DNA of 64,000 nucleotides from an uncultured Pseudomonas sp. GTDB taxonomy: Bacteria > Pseudomonadota > Gammaproteobacteria > Pseudomonadales > Pseudomonadaceae. The notes beneath the pieces were generated by a model. That model saw only the letters and a program-made list of their open reading frames with translations. It did not search any database and was not told where the DNA came from. The number at the start of each line of letters is the position of its first letter. The first letter of the stretch is position 1. Where the stretch lies: the NCBI GenBank assembly GCA_943912755.1, contig CALTWF010000006.1, positions 1 to 64,000 of the forward strand, read 5' to 3'. Position numbers and translations under genes: made by a program. Positions 17,503 to 25,453 of this stretch are shown here, in pieces.

Positions 17503-17910
17503 ATGTTCGATAGCAAAGTAGCCCTCATCGTCCGCGATGACCTCGCCACCTGGCAGCGCCTCAATGTGGTTGCCTTCCTCTCCACCGGTATCGCCGCCGC
17601 GGCCCCCGAGGTCATGGGCGAGCCCTATGTCGATGCCGCCGGCAACACCTACGGCAGCCTGTTCGGCCAGCCAATGATGATTTTCCAGGGCGACCTGGCG
17701 GGGCTGCAGAAGGCCCACCGGATTGGCCTGGAGCGCGGCCTGACCCTGGCGCCCTATGTCCAGGCGATGTTCGCTACCGGGCATGACGCGGCCAATCGCG
17801 AGGTGTTCCTGGCCGAGGATCCGGCCAGCCTGAACCTGGTCGGCCTGGCCTTGCGCGGGCCGAAAAAGGCCGTGGACAAGGCATTGAAGGGGCTCGCATT
17901 GCATGGCTGA
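17503..17910 (+). CDS. DUF2000 family protein
   Basis: A 135-residue protein recognisable as DUF2000 by the N-terminal KVALIVRDDLATWQRLNV and the following AFLSTGIA. The fold is related to peptidyl-tRNA hydrolase 2, but no activity is established. It lies 51 bases after the AraC gene and overlaps the LysE gene by 8 bases, so it is co-translated with the exporter. The constant association of AraC, DUF2000 and LysE suggests an accessory role in amino acid export or sensing, which is inference. Confidence 0.8.
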   Translation: MFDSKVALIVRDDLATWQRLNVVAFLSTGIAAAAPEVMGEPYVDAAGNTYGSLFGQPMMIFQGDLAGLQKAHRIGLERGLTLAPYVQAMFATGHDAANREVFLAEDPASLNLVGLALRGPKKAVDKALKGLALHG

Positions 17911-18541
17911 GTTCATCGGTATGAGTCAGGTGACCTTGTGGGGCTTCTGGGCCTTTGCCATGGTCTTCGTGGTGATCCCCGGGCCGGACTGGGCCTACGC
18001 CATCGCCGAAGGTTTGCGCGGCAAGGGGGTGATGGCGGCGGTGGCCGGGCTGCTCGCCGGCTACATCGCCCTGACCCTGGTGGTGGCCGGGGGCTTCGAG
18101 GTGCTGGTGGCGGGCAATACCGCGTTCCTCACCGGCCTCAGCCTGGTGGGCGCGGCCTACCTGGCCTGGCTCGGCGTGGGGTTGCTGCGCAATCCGCCGG
18201 TGGCCGAGGCGGGAACAGGGCAGGGCGCGGTGAACCGCTTCGGCCAGTTCGTTCGTGGTGCCCTGGTCAGCGGGCTCAACCCCAAGGGCTTCCTGTTCTT
18301 CGTCGCCTTCGTGCCGCCCTGGACCAGTGCCCAGGCCGGCGTGAGCGTCGCCTGGCAGATCGTCGTGCTGGGGCTGATCTACACCGCCAGTTGTGCGGTG
18401 GTGTATTCGATGGTCGGCCTCGGCGCCGGGGCCGCATTGCGCTCGCGGCCGCAGGCGACGCGCCTGGTCGGGCGCTTGTCGGGCGGGGCGATGCTGGTGC
18501 TGGCGGTGATGCTGGTGTGTTCGGAGAGCGGGTTGGTCTGA
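17903..18541 (+). CDS. LysE-family amino acid exporter
   Basis: A 212-residue inner-membrane protein with six predicted helices. LysE/RhtB landmarks are FVVIPGPDWAYAIAEGLRGK at about residue 23, AAYLAWLGVGLLR, and the re-entrant SGLNPKGFLFFVAFVPPW. It exports an amino acid or analogue using the proton gradient. The start overlaps the DUF2000 gene. A strong hairpin follows 22 bases after the stop. Confidence 0.88.
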   Translation: MAEFIGMSQVTLWGFWAFAMVFVVIPGPDWAYAIAEGLRGKGVMAAVAGLLAGYIALTLVVAGGFEVLVAGNTAFLTGLSLVGAAYLAWLGVGLLRNPPVAEAGTGQGAVNRFGQFVRGALVSGLNPKGFLFFVAFVPPWTSAQAGVSVAWQIVVLGLIYTASCAVVYSMVGLGAGAALRSRPQATRLVGRLSGGAMLVLAVMLVCSESGLV

Positions 18542-18563
18542 GGTCGACACGATCAAGGCAGGC

Positions 18564-18601
18564 GCTGCTTTAGCTGCGCGGTCCTTCGCAGCTAAGGCAG
18601 C
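18564..18601 (+). terminator. Hairpin after the LysE gene
   Basis: A 15-base stem (GCTGCTTTAGCTGCG pairing with CGCAGCTAAGGCAGC, one wobble) with an 8-base loop, followed by TTCT. It separates the LysE transcript from the next Fur-controlled operon. The T tract is poor, so it may be a structural hairpin and not a strict intrinsic terminator. Confidence 0.55.
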
Positions 18602-18637
18602 TTCTACCCCCCTTGGCAATACTTCCTTGATGCATAT

Positions 18638-18656
18638 AATGCGAACCACTCCCATT
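18638..18656 (+). promoter_or_regulatory. Fur box upstream of sigma gene 3
   Basis: AATGCGAACCACTCCCATT matches the extended inverted-repeat Fur site AATGAGAATCATTCTCATT at 15 of 19 positions. It lies 20-38 bases before the sigma ATG, and a TATAAT-like sequence overlaps its left edge. Confidence 0.7.
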
Positions 18657-18675
18657 CGCACACCCTTGTACCCCC

Positions 18676-19209
18676 ATGCCCGATTCCACCTCCAACCCCG
18701 AGCTGATCGGGGCCCTGGCGCTGCATTACGACGATCTGGTCGCCTATATCCGACGGCGTTTCCAGGGCAGCCAGTTTGCCCGCGAGGTGGTGCATGACGT
18801 CTGCGTGCAGTTGCTGGAAAAGCCGCCGCAGCAACCGGTGAAACTGCCGTTCGCCTTTCTGCGCAAGGTCTCGTTCAACAAGGCCATCGACCGCCGCCGC
18901 GCCGACAACAGCCATGCGGCCTTGATCGACTACACCCCCGAGGTGCCCGACTGGCACGTGCATGACCTCGACGGCGCCGCCAGCCTGGACTTCGAGCAAC
19001 AGTTGCATGCCCTGTTGGCGATCGTCGACGCCTTGCCGGCACGGGCGCGCCAGGTGTTCCTGCTGCACCGCATCCATGGCATGGCGCAAAAGGACATCGC
19101 CGCCGAACTGGGCATTTCCCTGAACATGGTCACCCAGCATTTCGGCCGGGCCATGCAGGCCATCGCCCGCCATTGGGAGCCGGCGCGCCGGGCCTTGGCC
19201 AGCGCATGA
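18676..19209 (+). CDS. FecI-type ECF sigma factor (system 3)
   Basis: A 177-residue ECF sigma factor of a branch different from systems 1 and 2. Region 2 reads VVHDVCVQLLEK and FAFLRKVSFNKAIDRRR. Region 4 reads HGMAQKDIAAELGIS followed by VTQHFGRAMQAI. It is preceded by a Fur box. Its stop overlaps the start of the FecR gene as ATGA. It should drive transcription of the receptor gene at 20134 in response to ferric siderophore. Confidence 0.88.
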   Translation: MPDSTSNPELIGALALHYDDLVAYIRRRFQGSQFAREVVHDVCVQLLEKPPQQPVKLPFAFLRKVSFNKAIDRRRADNSHAALIDYTPEVPDWHVHDLDGAASLDFEQQLHALLAIVDALPARARQVFLLHRIHGMAQKDIAAELGISLNMVTQHFGRAMQAIARHWEPARRALASA

Positions 19210-20033
19210 AAGAGCACGACAAACCGGCCGATGCACTGACCCCCTTCGAGCAGGCCCTGCGCGACCGCGTGCCGTCGCGCGAGGCCCTGCTGGCCGAGGC
19301 CAAGGCGCAGAGCGCGCGACAGCGCCAGCGCAAGCGCACCCTGGGTGGCGGCCTGTCGCTGCTGGTGCTGGCCACGGCGGCGTGGATCCTCGATCCGTCC
19401 TGGTACAGCGACGACCTGCATGTCGCCATCGGCCAGCGCGAGCGCCTGACCCTGGCCGACGGCAGCCAGCTGGTACTCGACAGCCACAGCCACCTGCGCA
19501 TCGAGCATCGCCTGCGCAGTCGCCAGTTCGAGCTGGTGCAGGGCGAAGCGACCTTCACCGTGGCCCATGGCGCGCAGCCGTTCATCGTGCGCAGCCAGGG
19601 CGTTGCGGTACGTGATATCGGCACCGTGTTCAACGTGCGCAGCGACAGCCGTGGCGTGGCCGTGGCCGTGGTGGAAGGCGAGGTGGAAGTCTCCAGTGCC
19701 GCCTTTGCCGCGCAGCGCCTGAACGGCGGGCAGCAGGTGCTGGCCAGGGCCGCTGTGGCCGGCCCGGTGACCCCGGTGGATCCGGCACGGATCACCGCCT
19801 GGCAGCAGGGCAAGCTGCGCTTCGACGGCACCCCGCTGCGGGATGTGATCGTCGACTTGCAACGCTACCGCCAGGCGCCGATCCATCTGCTCGACAGCCG
19901 CGTCGGCAACCTGCGCCTGTCCGGCGAATTCGATAGCGACGCGGTGGAGCCGCTGCTCGACCTGCTGCCGTCGATCCTGCCGGTCAGCCTGGCCAGGGCA
20001 GCGGATGGCAGCGTGGCGATCGGCGCCCGCTGA
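19206..20033 (+). CDS. FecR-type anti-sigma regulator (system 3)
   Basis: A 275-residue membrane regulator. The cytoplasmic region is shorter than in FecR of systems 1 and 2 and lacks the WLxxDxxHxxAW motif. A membrane segment lies near residue 50 (LGGGLSLLVLATAAWIL). The periplasmic part has LADGSQLVLDSHS, VRDIGTVFNVRS and the late motif LQRYRQAPIHLLD. The start at 19206 is set by the ATGA overlap with the sigma stop. The reduced cytoplasmic domain is notable and may change how it holds its sigma factor. Confidence 0.85.
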   Translation: MKEHDKPADALTPFEQALRDRVPSREALLAEAKAQSARQRQRKRTLGGGLSLLVLATAAWILDPSWYSDDLHVAIGQRERLTLADGSQLVLDSHSHLRIEHRLRSRQFELVQGEATFTVAHGAQPFIVRSQGVAVRDIGTVFNVRSDSRGVAVAVVEGEVEVSSAAFAAQRLNGGQQVLARAAVAGPVTPVDPARITAWQQGKLRFDGTPLRDVIVDLQRYRQAPIHLLDSRVGNLRLSGEFDSDAVEPLLDLLPSILPVSLARAADGSVAIGAR

Positions 20034-20133
20034 CGGAAAAGAGAATATTTTTCATTCCTGACCTCAACATTTCATCGCGCCCACTCGCCACTCCCCATGA
20101 GCGTCAATTTCGAACGCACCATCGGGGAGTGAA

Positions 20134-22551
20134 ATGAGCACCAACATCACCTTGTACCGCGCGCGCCTGGGCCGTCTGTCACTGCTGGCTGCCGGCATCA
20201 CCCTGGCCTCGGTCCTGCACGCCGAGGAAGCACGGCATGCCGTCAGCCTGCCGGCGCAGCCGCTGGACCAGGCGCTGAACGCCCTGGCCGGGCAGACCGG
20301 CGCACGCATCCTGTTCGCCACCGACAGCGCCGAGGGCCTGCAGGCGCCAGCCCTGAGCGGCGAGGTCACGGTCGAGCAGGCCCTGCAACGCCTGCTGCGC
20401 GGCAGCAAGCTGACGCTGCGCAAGACCGGCGATGGCAGCTACCTGGTGTCCGCCCCGTCCTCCGCCGACAGCGGCGTACTGCAACTGGACGCCACCAGCA
20501 TCAATGCCAATGGCCTTGGCGCCACCAGCGAGCACAGTGGCTCCTACACCACCGGCACCATGAGCAGCGGCACCAAGCTGGCCCTGACCCCGCGGGAAAC
20601 CCCGCAATCGGTCAGCGTGGTCACCCGCCAGCGTATCGACGACCAGGCCATGACCACCCTCGGCGACGCGGTGAAATACACCACCGGCCTGACCTTGACC
20701 AAATGGGGCGGCGAACGCGAGCGCTTCAACTCCCGTGGCTTCCAGCTGAGCAACCTGATGGTCGACGGCATTCCTGTGCAGTACGACGAAGCCAGCCTGT
20801 CCACCGGCCTGCTGTCGATGTACGACCGCATCGAAGTGGTGCGCGGCGCGGCCGGCCTGATGGAAGGCGCCGGCTCGCCGGGCGGCTCGATCAACCTGGT
20901 GCGCAAGCGTCCGACCGAGACTTTCCAGGGCAGCATCACGGCGGCGGCCGGCAGTTGGGACAACTACCGCGGCGAGCTGGACCTCAGCGGCCCGTTGAAC
21001 GCCACCGGCAGCCTGCGCGGGCGCACCGTGCTGTCGTTGCAGGACAAGAATTCCTTCACCGACGACTACCAGAACCGCCGCAGCCTGTTCTATGGCGTGC
21101 TGGAAGCCGACCTCGACGAAGACACCACCCTTGCCGTGGGCTACAGCTGGAGCCAGGACAACAACCCCGGTGTCGACTGGAACGGCCGCGGCACTAACGC
21201 CGATGGCAGTTTCCTCGATATCCCGCGCTCGGCGCGGATGAGTCCGAGCTGGTCCTACTGGGACAAGGAAAGCAGCACGGTCTTCGCCGACATCACCCAT
21301 CGCTTCGCCAACGGCTGGAGCGCCAAGCTCGCCGCCACCGCGCTGAAAAGCGAAATGGACATGTTCGGCTCCTACCTCTATCGCCCGGATGAAAGCGCCC
21401 GCGACCTGGGCTTCGGCTACGGCAAGTACCACTACGAAAACACCCAGACCAGTATCGACGGCTACGCCAGCGGGCCCTTCGCGCTGTTTGGCCGTACCCA
21501 CGAGCTGGTGGTCGGTGGCAGTTACCGCAAGCAGGACATTGACGACGGCCCTGGCGGCTGGCCGCTGGGTGCGGTCTACGAGTTCGACCCGCTGGCCTTC
21601 GACGGCAAGGCGGTGCCCAAGCCGGAGATCAACTACGCCTGGTCACGGGACGGCCAGGTGGACCAGTCCAGTGTCTACCTGACGGCGCGCTTCAGCCTCA
21701 CCGACGCCTTGAAGATGGCCGTTGGCGGGCGCCTGGACTGGTATGAGTATCAGGTGACCACTCATTCCGGCACCTGGGTCGGCCCCGAAGGCTACAAGGC
21801 GACCCGGGAATTCACGCCGTACCTGGGCTTCACCTACGACCTCGACGACACCTATACCGCCTACGCCAGCTGGACGCGGGTCTTCAGTCCGCAGAACTAC
21901 AGCATGGCCGGCGGCGGCCTGCTCGATCCGCAGCAAGGCAGCAACTACGAGATCGGCCTCAAGGGCGAATACTTCGACGGCCGCCTGAATGCCAGCGTGG
22001 CCCTGTTCCAGATCGACCTGGAGAACCTGCCGGTGCAACTGGATGCCGTCACCTGTGGCGCGATGCCGGATTGCTACGCAGCGTCCGGCGAGGTGCGCAG
22101 CCGTGGCGTCGAGTTCGAGATCAGTGGCGAGGTGCTGCCGGACTGGCAACTGTCGGCGGGCTACACCTACAACTATGCCAAGCACCTCAAACCCAGTGAG
22201 TATGCGCCGATCGGCACCCAGTCCAGCGGCGAGCGCTACGGCACCAACCTGCCGCTCAACCTGTTCAAGCTCGCCACCAGCTACCGCCTGCCGGGCGAGC
22301 TGAACCGCTGGCGGGTCGGCGGCGGCCTGCATGTGCAAAGCGATATCTACACCAGTGCCGGCATCGAGCAGGGTGGCTATGCGGTGACCGACCTGTTCGC
22401 CAGCTACGACGTCGACCGCCACCTGACCCTCAGCCTGAATGCCAACAACATCTTCGACCGGGACTACTACTCCAGCATCATGACCACCGTCGGCGGCAAC
22501 TTCGTCGGCGATCCGCGCAACTACATGGTCACGGCCAGGTACCGCTTCTGA
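20134..22551 (+). CDS. TonB-dependent siderophore receptor with signalling domain (system 3, pyoverdine type)
   Basis: Receptor of 805 residues. A signal peptide ends near LHAEE. The STN domain has VSLPAQPLDQALNALAGQ. The plug has TPRETPQSVSVVTRQR and YDRIEVVRGAAGLMEG, and the barrel ends RNYMVTARYRF. The pattern is that of FpvA-like ferric pyoverdine receptors and resembles receptor 2 throughout. It follows its FecR by 100 bases; no GGGGTTnnCGATT element is found there, in keeping with the different sigma branch. A perfect 10-base-stem hairpin follows the stop. Confidence 0.9.
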   Translation: MSTNITLYRARLGRLSLLAAGITLASVLHAEEARHAVSLPAQPLDQALNALAGQTGARILFATDSAEGLQAPALSGEVTVEQALQRLLRGSKLTLRKTGDGSYLVSAPSSADSGVLQLDATSINANGLGATSEHSGSYTTGTMSSGTKLALTPRETPQSVSVVTRQRIDDQAMTTLGDAVKYTTGLTLTKWGGERERFNSRGFQLSNLMVDGIPVQYDEASLSTGLLSMYDRIEVVRGAAGLMEGAGSPGGSINLVRKRPTETFQGSITAAAGSWDNYRGELDLSGPLNATGSLRGRTVLSLQDKNSFTDDYQNRRSLFYGVLEADLDEDTTLAVGYSWSQDNNPGVDWNGRGTNADGSFLDIPRSARMSPSWSYWDKESSTVFADITHRFANGWSAKLAATALKSEMDMFGSYLYRPDESARDLGFGYGKYHYENTQTSIDGYASGPFALFGRTHELVVGGSYRKQDIDDGPGGWPLGAVYEFDPLAFDGKAVPKPEINYAWSRDGQVDQSSVYLTARFSLTDALKMAVGGRLDWYEYQVTTHSGTWVGPEGYKATREFTPYLGFTYDLDDTYTAYASWTRVFSPQNYSMAGGGLLDPQQGSNYEIGLKGEYFDGRLNASVALFQIDLENLPVQLDAVTCGAMPDCYAASGEVRSRGVEFEISGEVLPDWQLSAGYTYNYAKHLKPSEYAPIGTQSSGERYGTNLPLNLFKLATSYRLPGELNRWRVGGGLHVQSDIYTSAGIEQGGYAVTDLFASYDVDRHLTLSLNANNIFDRDYYSSIMTTVGGNFVGDPRNYMVTARYRF

Positions 22552-22558
22552 GGGCCAT

Positions 22559-22582
22559 GCCCGCGGCATATCTGCCGCGGGC
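22559..22582. terminator. Bidirectional terminator hairpin
   Basis: GCCCGCGGCA and TGCCGCGGGC form a perfect 10-base stem around the loop TATC. It lies exactly between the convergent receptor gene and the unknown gene on the other strand; its last base overlaps the stop of the latter. Confidence 0.7.
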
Positions 22583-23955
22583 TACCTGATCTGTTCATCC
22601 AGCGACAGGTTCAGGCGGGCGCCAACGGTGCCCTTGAATACCCGCCCATCCTTCAGGTAGACCATCACCGGCCCGGCGATCAGGCCCTGGTCGATGCTGC
22701 CCACCGCCCGCCCTTCGGCGAAATTCCACTCGGCGCTGCCGGCAACCGGCTGCCATTGCTGCTTGTCGATGCGGCGCTGGCGGTACTTCAGCGACGAGCC
22801 GTTGGAGAAGGCCACGTCGTGGTTCATGCGCTCGTCGGCCGAGAGGTTGATGAAGCTGCTGTAGCCGTCGTCGGTAAAGGCGAAGGCCGCCACCGCCTGG
22901 TCCTCGCCGGGCACGTAGGGGAGGAAGTTGCGGTTGGTGAACAGGGTGCAGCTGCCCTTGAGGCAACCGAAGGAGTAGGAGCGTGCGTTGTCCTGGCGCA
23001 GGGTCACCGAGAAGGCGCCGGCCACGGCGGCGATGGAGCGGTCGATATTCCAGTGGAAGGCCAGCAGGGTCTCGAAGGTCTGTCGCGGGTCCAGGCGGGT
23101 GAAGTCGACGCCGGTCTTTGCGCCCAGCGCCGTGTTGAGGTAACGGGCCAGCTCGCGTTCGGCCAGCGGCGAGAAATCGAAGGTCGGTCGCGGGTAGGGG
23201 TAGTTGCCCGATAGGTATTGGCCCAGCACCAGCGCCTGGCTGGCGAGGATCAGCCGGTTGAGCGACCAGGACGGCTCGCGCGGCTGCACGCGCTGCAGCG
23301 CTGCGCCGTTCTTGCCGCAATAGAACCACTGGCCCTGGCTCGCCGCTGCCGCCGCCACTGCGCGGAAGGTCACATCCGAGCTGCTGCCGGGGGCGGGCAG
23401 GTCTTCGCGCAGCATGCTCAATACATAGGCCTGCACCAGCGCTGCGGCGTCGCCGCTGGCCAGCGGTTGGCCGGGCGGCGCCTTGAGCAGGGCGCAGACG
23501 TTGTCTTCATGGGCCACCAGGCTGGCAGCGAAGCGGGCAAAGCCGAACTGCACGAAATCGTCCAGCGAGGGCGTGGCCCGGTAGGCGATGTCGAGGGTGG
23601 AATGATCGATGGCCGGGTGGGTATGGACCAGGCCGAGCATGCGCTGGCTTGCGCAGGTTTCGGCTTCCTTGCTGAGGTCGATGGCGTAGCGCTCGCCGCG
23701 AAATACCGGGCTGAGGCGCACCCCATCGGCGGCGCTGAACAGGCACAGGCCACGCTCATGGCTGTCCTGGCGGGTTTGCGCGGTCATTTCGCCGATCTGC
23801 CGGGTCAGGTTCTCCGGCAGCAGGATCGCCGTGGGCGGCCGGGGCTGGACCCCGGCGGACCAGTCGCGCAGCGGCAAGGGCGGTTCACCGGCCCATACCG
23901 TCGCGCTGCAGCCGCCTGCCATAAGCGTCGCGACGAGTATGAAACTTCGGAACAT
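22582..23955 (-). CDS. Secreted protein of unknown function with a JAMM-like HTHP motif
   Basis: A 457-residue protein that I do not recognise as a named family. The N-terminus is a signal sequence (MFRSFILVATLMAGGC), possibly a weak lipobox (AGGC), so it is exported. Residues 105-135 read LGLVHTHPAIDHS, then TPSLDDF. This resembles the HxHP...SxxD zinc motif of JAB/MPN (JAMM) peptidases, although the spacing is not classical. The middle of the protein has several Cys residues (for example WFYCGKNG and SYSFGCLKGSCTLF) and may hold disulphides. It stands alone, convergent with the receptor gene. A peptidase role is a guess. Confidence 0.6.
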   Translation of the reverse strand: MFRSFILVATLMAGGCSATVWAGEPPLPLRDWSAGVQPRPPTAILLPENLTRQIGEMTAQTRQDSHERGLCLFSAADGVRLSPVFRGERYAIDLSKEAETCASQRMLGLVHTHPAIDHSTLDIAYRATPSLDDFVQFGFARFAASLVAHEDNVCALLKAPPGQPLASGDAAALVQAYVLSMLREDLPAPGSSSDVTFRAVAAAAASQGQWFYCGKNGAALQRVQPREPSWSLNRLILASQALVLGQYLSGNYPYPRPTFDFSPLAERELARYLNTALGAKTGVDFTRLDPRQTFETLLAFHWNIDRSIAAVAGAFSVTLRQDNARSYSFGCLKGSCTLFTNRNFLPYVPGEDQAVAAFAFTDDGYSSFINLSADERMNHDVAFSNGSSLKYRQRRIDKQQWQPVAGSAEWNFAEGRAVGSIDQGLIAGPVMVYLKDGRVFKGTVGARLNLSLDEQIR

Positions 23956-24051
23956 GCAGGGATCCCGTCAGAGCACCGTGTGCGAATCAGACGACTATAG
24001 CGGAGCCCCTGCGCCTTGCCAGGGCCGCTCCTCGGGATGTTCCGCTCCGGC

Positions 24052-25230
24052 TCAGAGCGGCACCCCGGGACTGCCCAGGTGCTCCGCGCCGCGCTCGACC
24101 AGGCGCATGCTGTCGCGCCCGCCGCGCTTGGACTCGTACAACGCCGCGTCGCTGCTCTCGATCAGTGCCGCCAGGCTGCTGGGCGGGTAGTCGAACAGGT
24201 TGGCGCCGATGCTCAGGGTGACCGCCTGCGGCGTGGCGAAGGCCGCTGCCTCGCCCTGGAAGCGCTCGCGCAGGGCGCTGCCCAGGTCGACGATGCGCTC
24301 GCTGGAGGCGTTGCCCAGCAGGATCACGAACTCGTCGCCGCCCAGGCGTGCGGCCAGGGCGTCTTGCGGCAGCTCGGCGAGGATCATCTGGCCGAGGCCG
24401 ACCAGCAGGCGGTCGCCCGCCGCATGGCCATGCAGGTCGTTGACCAGCTTGAAGTTGTCGATATCGATCAGCAGCAGGGCCCCCGGATGTTGTACCGACA
24501 CCTTCTCCAGCAGCCGCGGTGCCCGCACTTCCAGGGCGCGGCGGTTGTACAGGGTGGTGAGCGGGTCGCGGGCGGCGAGGCGGGCGATGCGTTTTTCCCG
24601 GCGGTAGCGTTCGCTGCCGGTCATCGACAGGGCGATCAGCATCAGCGCCACCGCACCTTCCACCAGCGAGACCTGGATGATCTCGCCGCGGAACGAGGCC
24701 AGGTCGAGGAAGGTGCCCGGCACGATGGCCATGCCGGCCTTGAGCAGATAGAACAGGCCATGGCCGAGCAGGACGAAGCGCAACTGCACGGCGCCGACGC
24801 TGAGGGACTTGCCGTGGGGCCGCAGCAGCAGGCTGGCGCGCAGGGCGAGGATGCCCACCAGGCCCGAGTTGAACAGGGTCATGACCTTGGACCACCAGGG
24901 GTCGTCCGGCAGCAACAGCAGCGCGCCCCAGAGCACGAAGATCAGGTACCAGGCGCGCGACAGGCGGGTTTCGGTAAAGCGCGCCACGCCCAGCAGGAAC
25001 AGCCAGTGGGCGGTCACCAGCAGGCCGTTGGCGAACCAGATGCCGAGCACCAGCAAGCCGTTGCTGCGCATCAGGGCCAGGGTCGAGCCGATGGAAATGG
25101 TGGCGAAGCCTGCGCTCCAGAACAGCAACGAGGATTCACGCACGCTGCCCCACTCGATCGCCAGGTAAAGCGCGGCGGTGGCGGCGAGCACCACGGTGAG
25201 GACCAACAGGGTAGGTGGGTCGAGCGTCAT
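24052..25230 (-). CDS. Membrane-bound diguanylate cyclase (GGDEF)
   Basis: A 392-residue protein with about seven membrane helices in residues 5-200 followed by a GGDEF domain. The active site is intact (ARLGGDEFVILL, GGDEF at residues 297-301), preceded by the substrate motif DIDNFKLVND and DPLTTLYNRRAL. It should make cyclic di-GMP. No RxxD inhibitory site is present at the usual place before GGDEF (the residues there are DALA), so product inhibition at the I-site is not expected. It is monocistronic, with a divergent regulator gene across an AT-richer gap of about 220 bases. Confidence 0.9.
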   Translation of the reverse strand: MTLDPPTLLVLTVVLAATAALYLAIEWGSVRESSLLFWSAGFATISIGSTLALMRSNGLLVLGIWFANGLLVTAHWLFLLGVARFTETRLSRAWYLIFVLWGALLLLPDDPWWSKVMTLFNSGLVGILALRASLLLRPHGKSLSVGAVQLRFVLLGHGLFYLLKAGMAIVPGTFLDLASFRGEIIQVSLVEGAVALMLIALSMTGSERYRREKRIARLAARDPLTTLYNRRALEVRAPRLLEKVSVQHPGALLLIDIDNFKLVNDLHGHAAGDRLLVGLGQMILAELPQDALAARLGGDEFVILLGNASSERIVDLGSALRERFQGEAAAFATPQAVTLSIGANLFDYPPSSLAALIESSDAALYESKRGGRDSMRLVERGAEHLGSPGVPL

Positions 25231-25453
25231 GTAATGACGGGCCTTTCTTGTTAAATACGAGTGGGGCGGGATTGTAAGCTGTTGAAACGTTTTTTCGGAG
25301 CATTGCGGACGTTTTGTCACATCGGCCCATCGGCCGCCGCTTGTCCGTTCCCGGCCCCCTGTTGTCCGGATCCCGCACCCTGCTGCGGTTGCCCTGTATC
25401 GAACGCCTGCCAAGATGGTGGAAAACCACGTTTGCCACGGGAGGTGGTTGCCG

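Noticed and set aside
18564..18601. Possible tRNA-like or ncRNA structure after the LysE gene
   Set aside because: Only one simple hairpin is present; no cloverleaf arms or CCA end.
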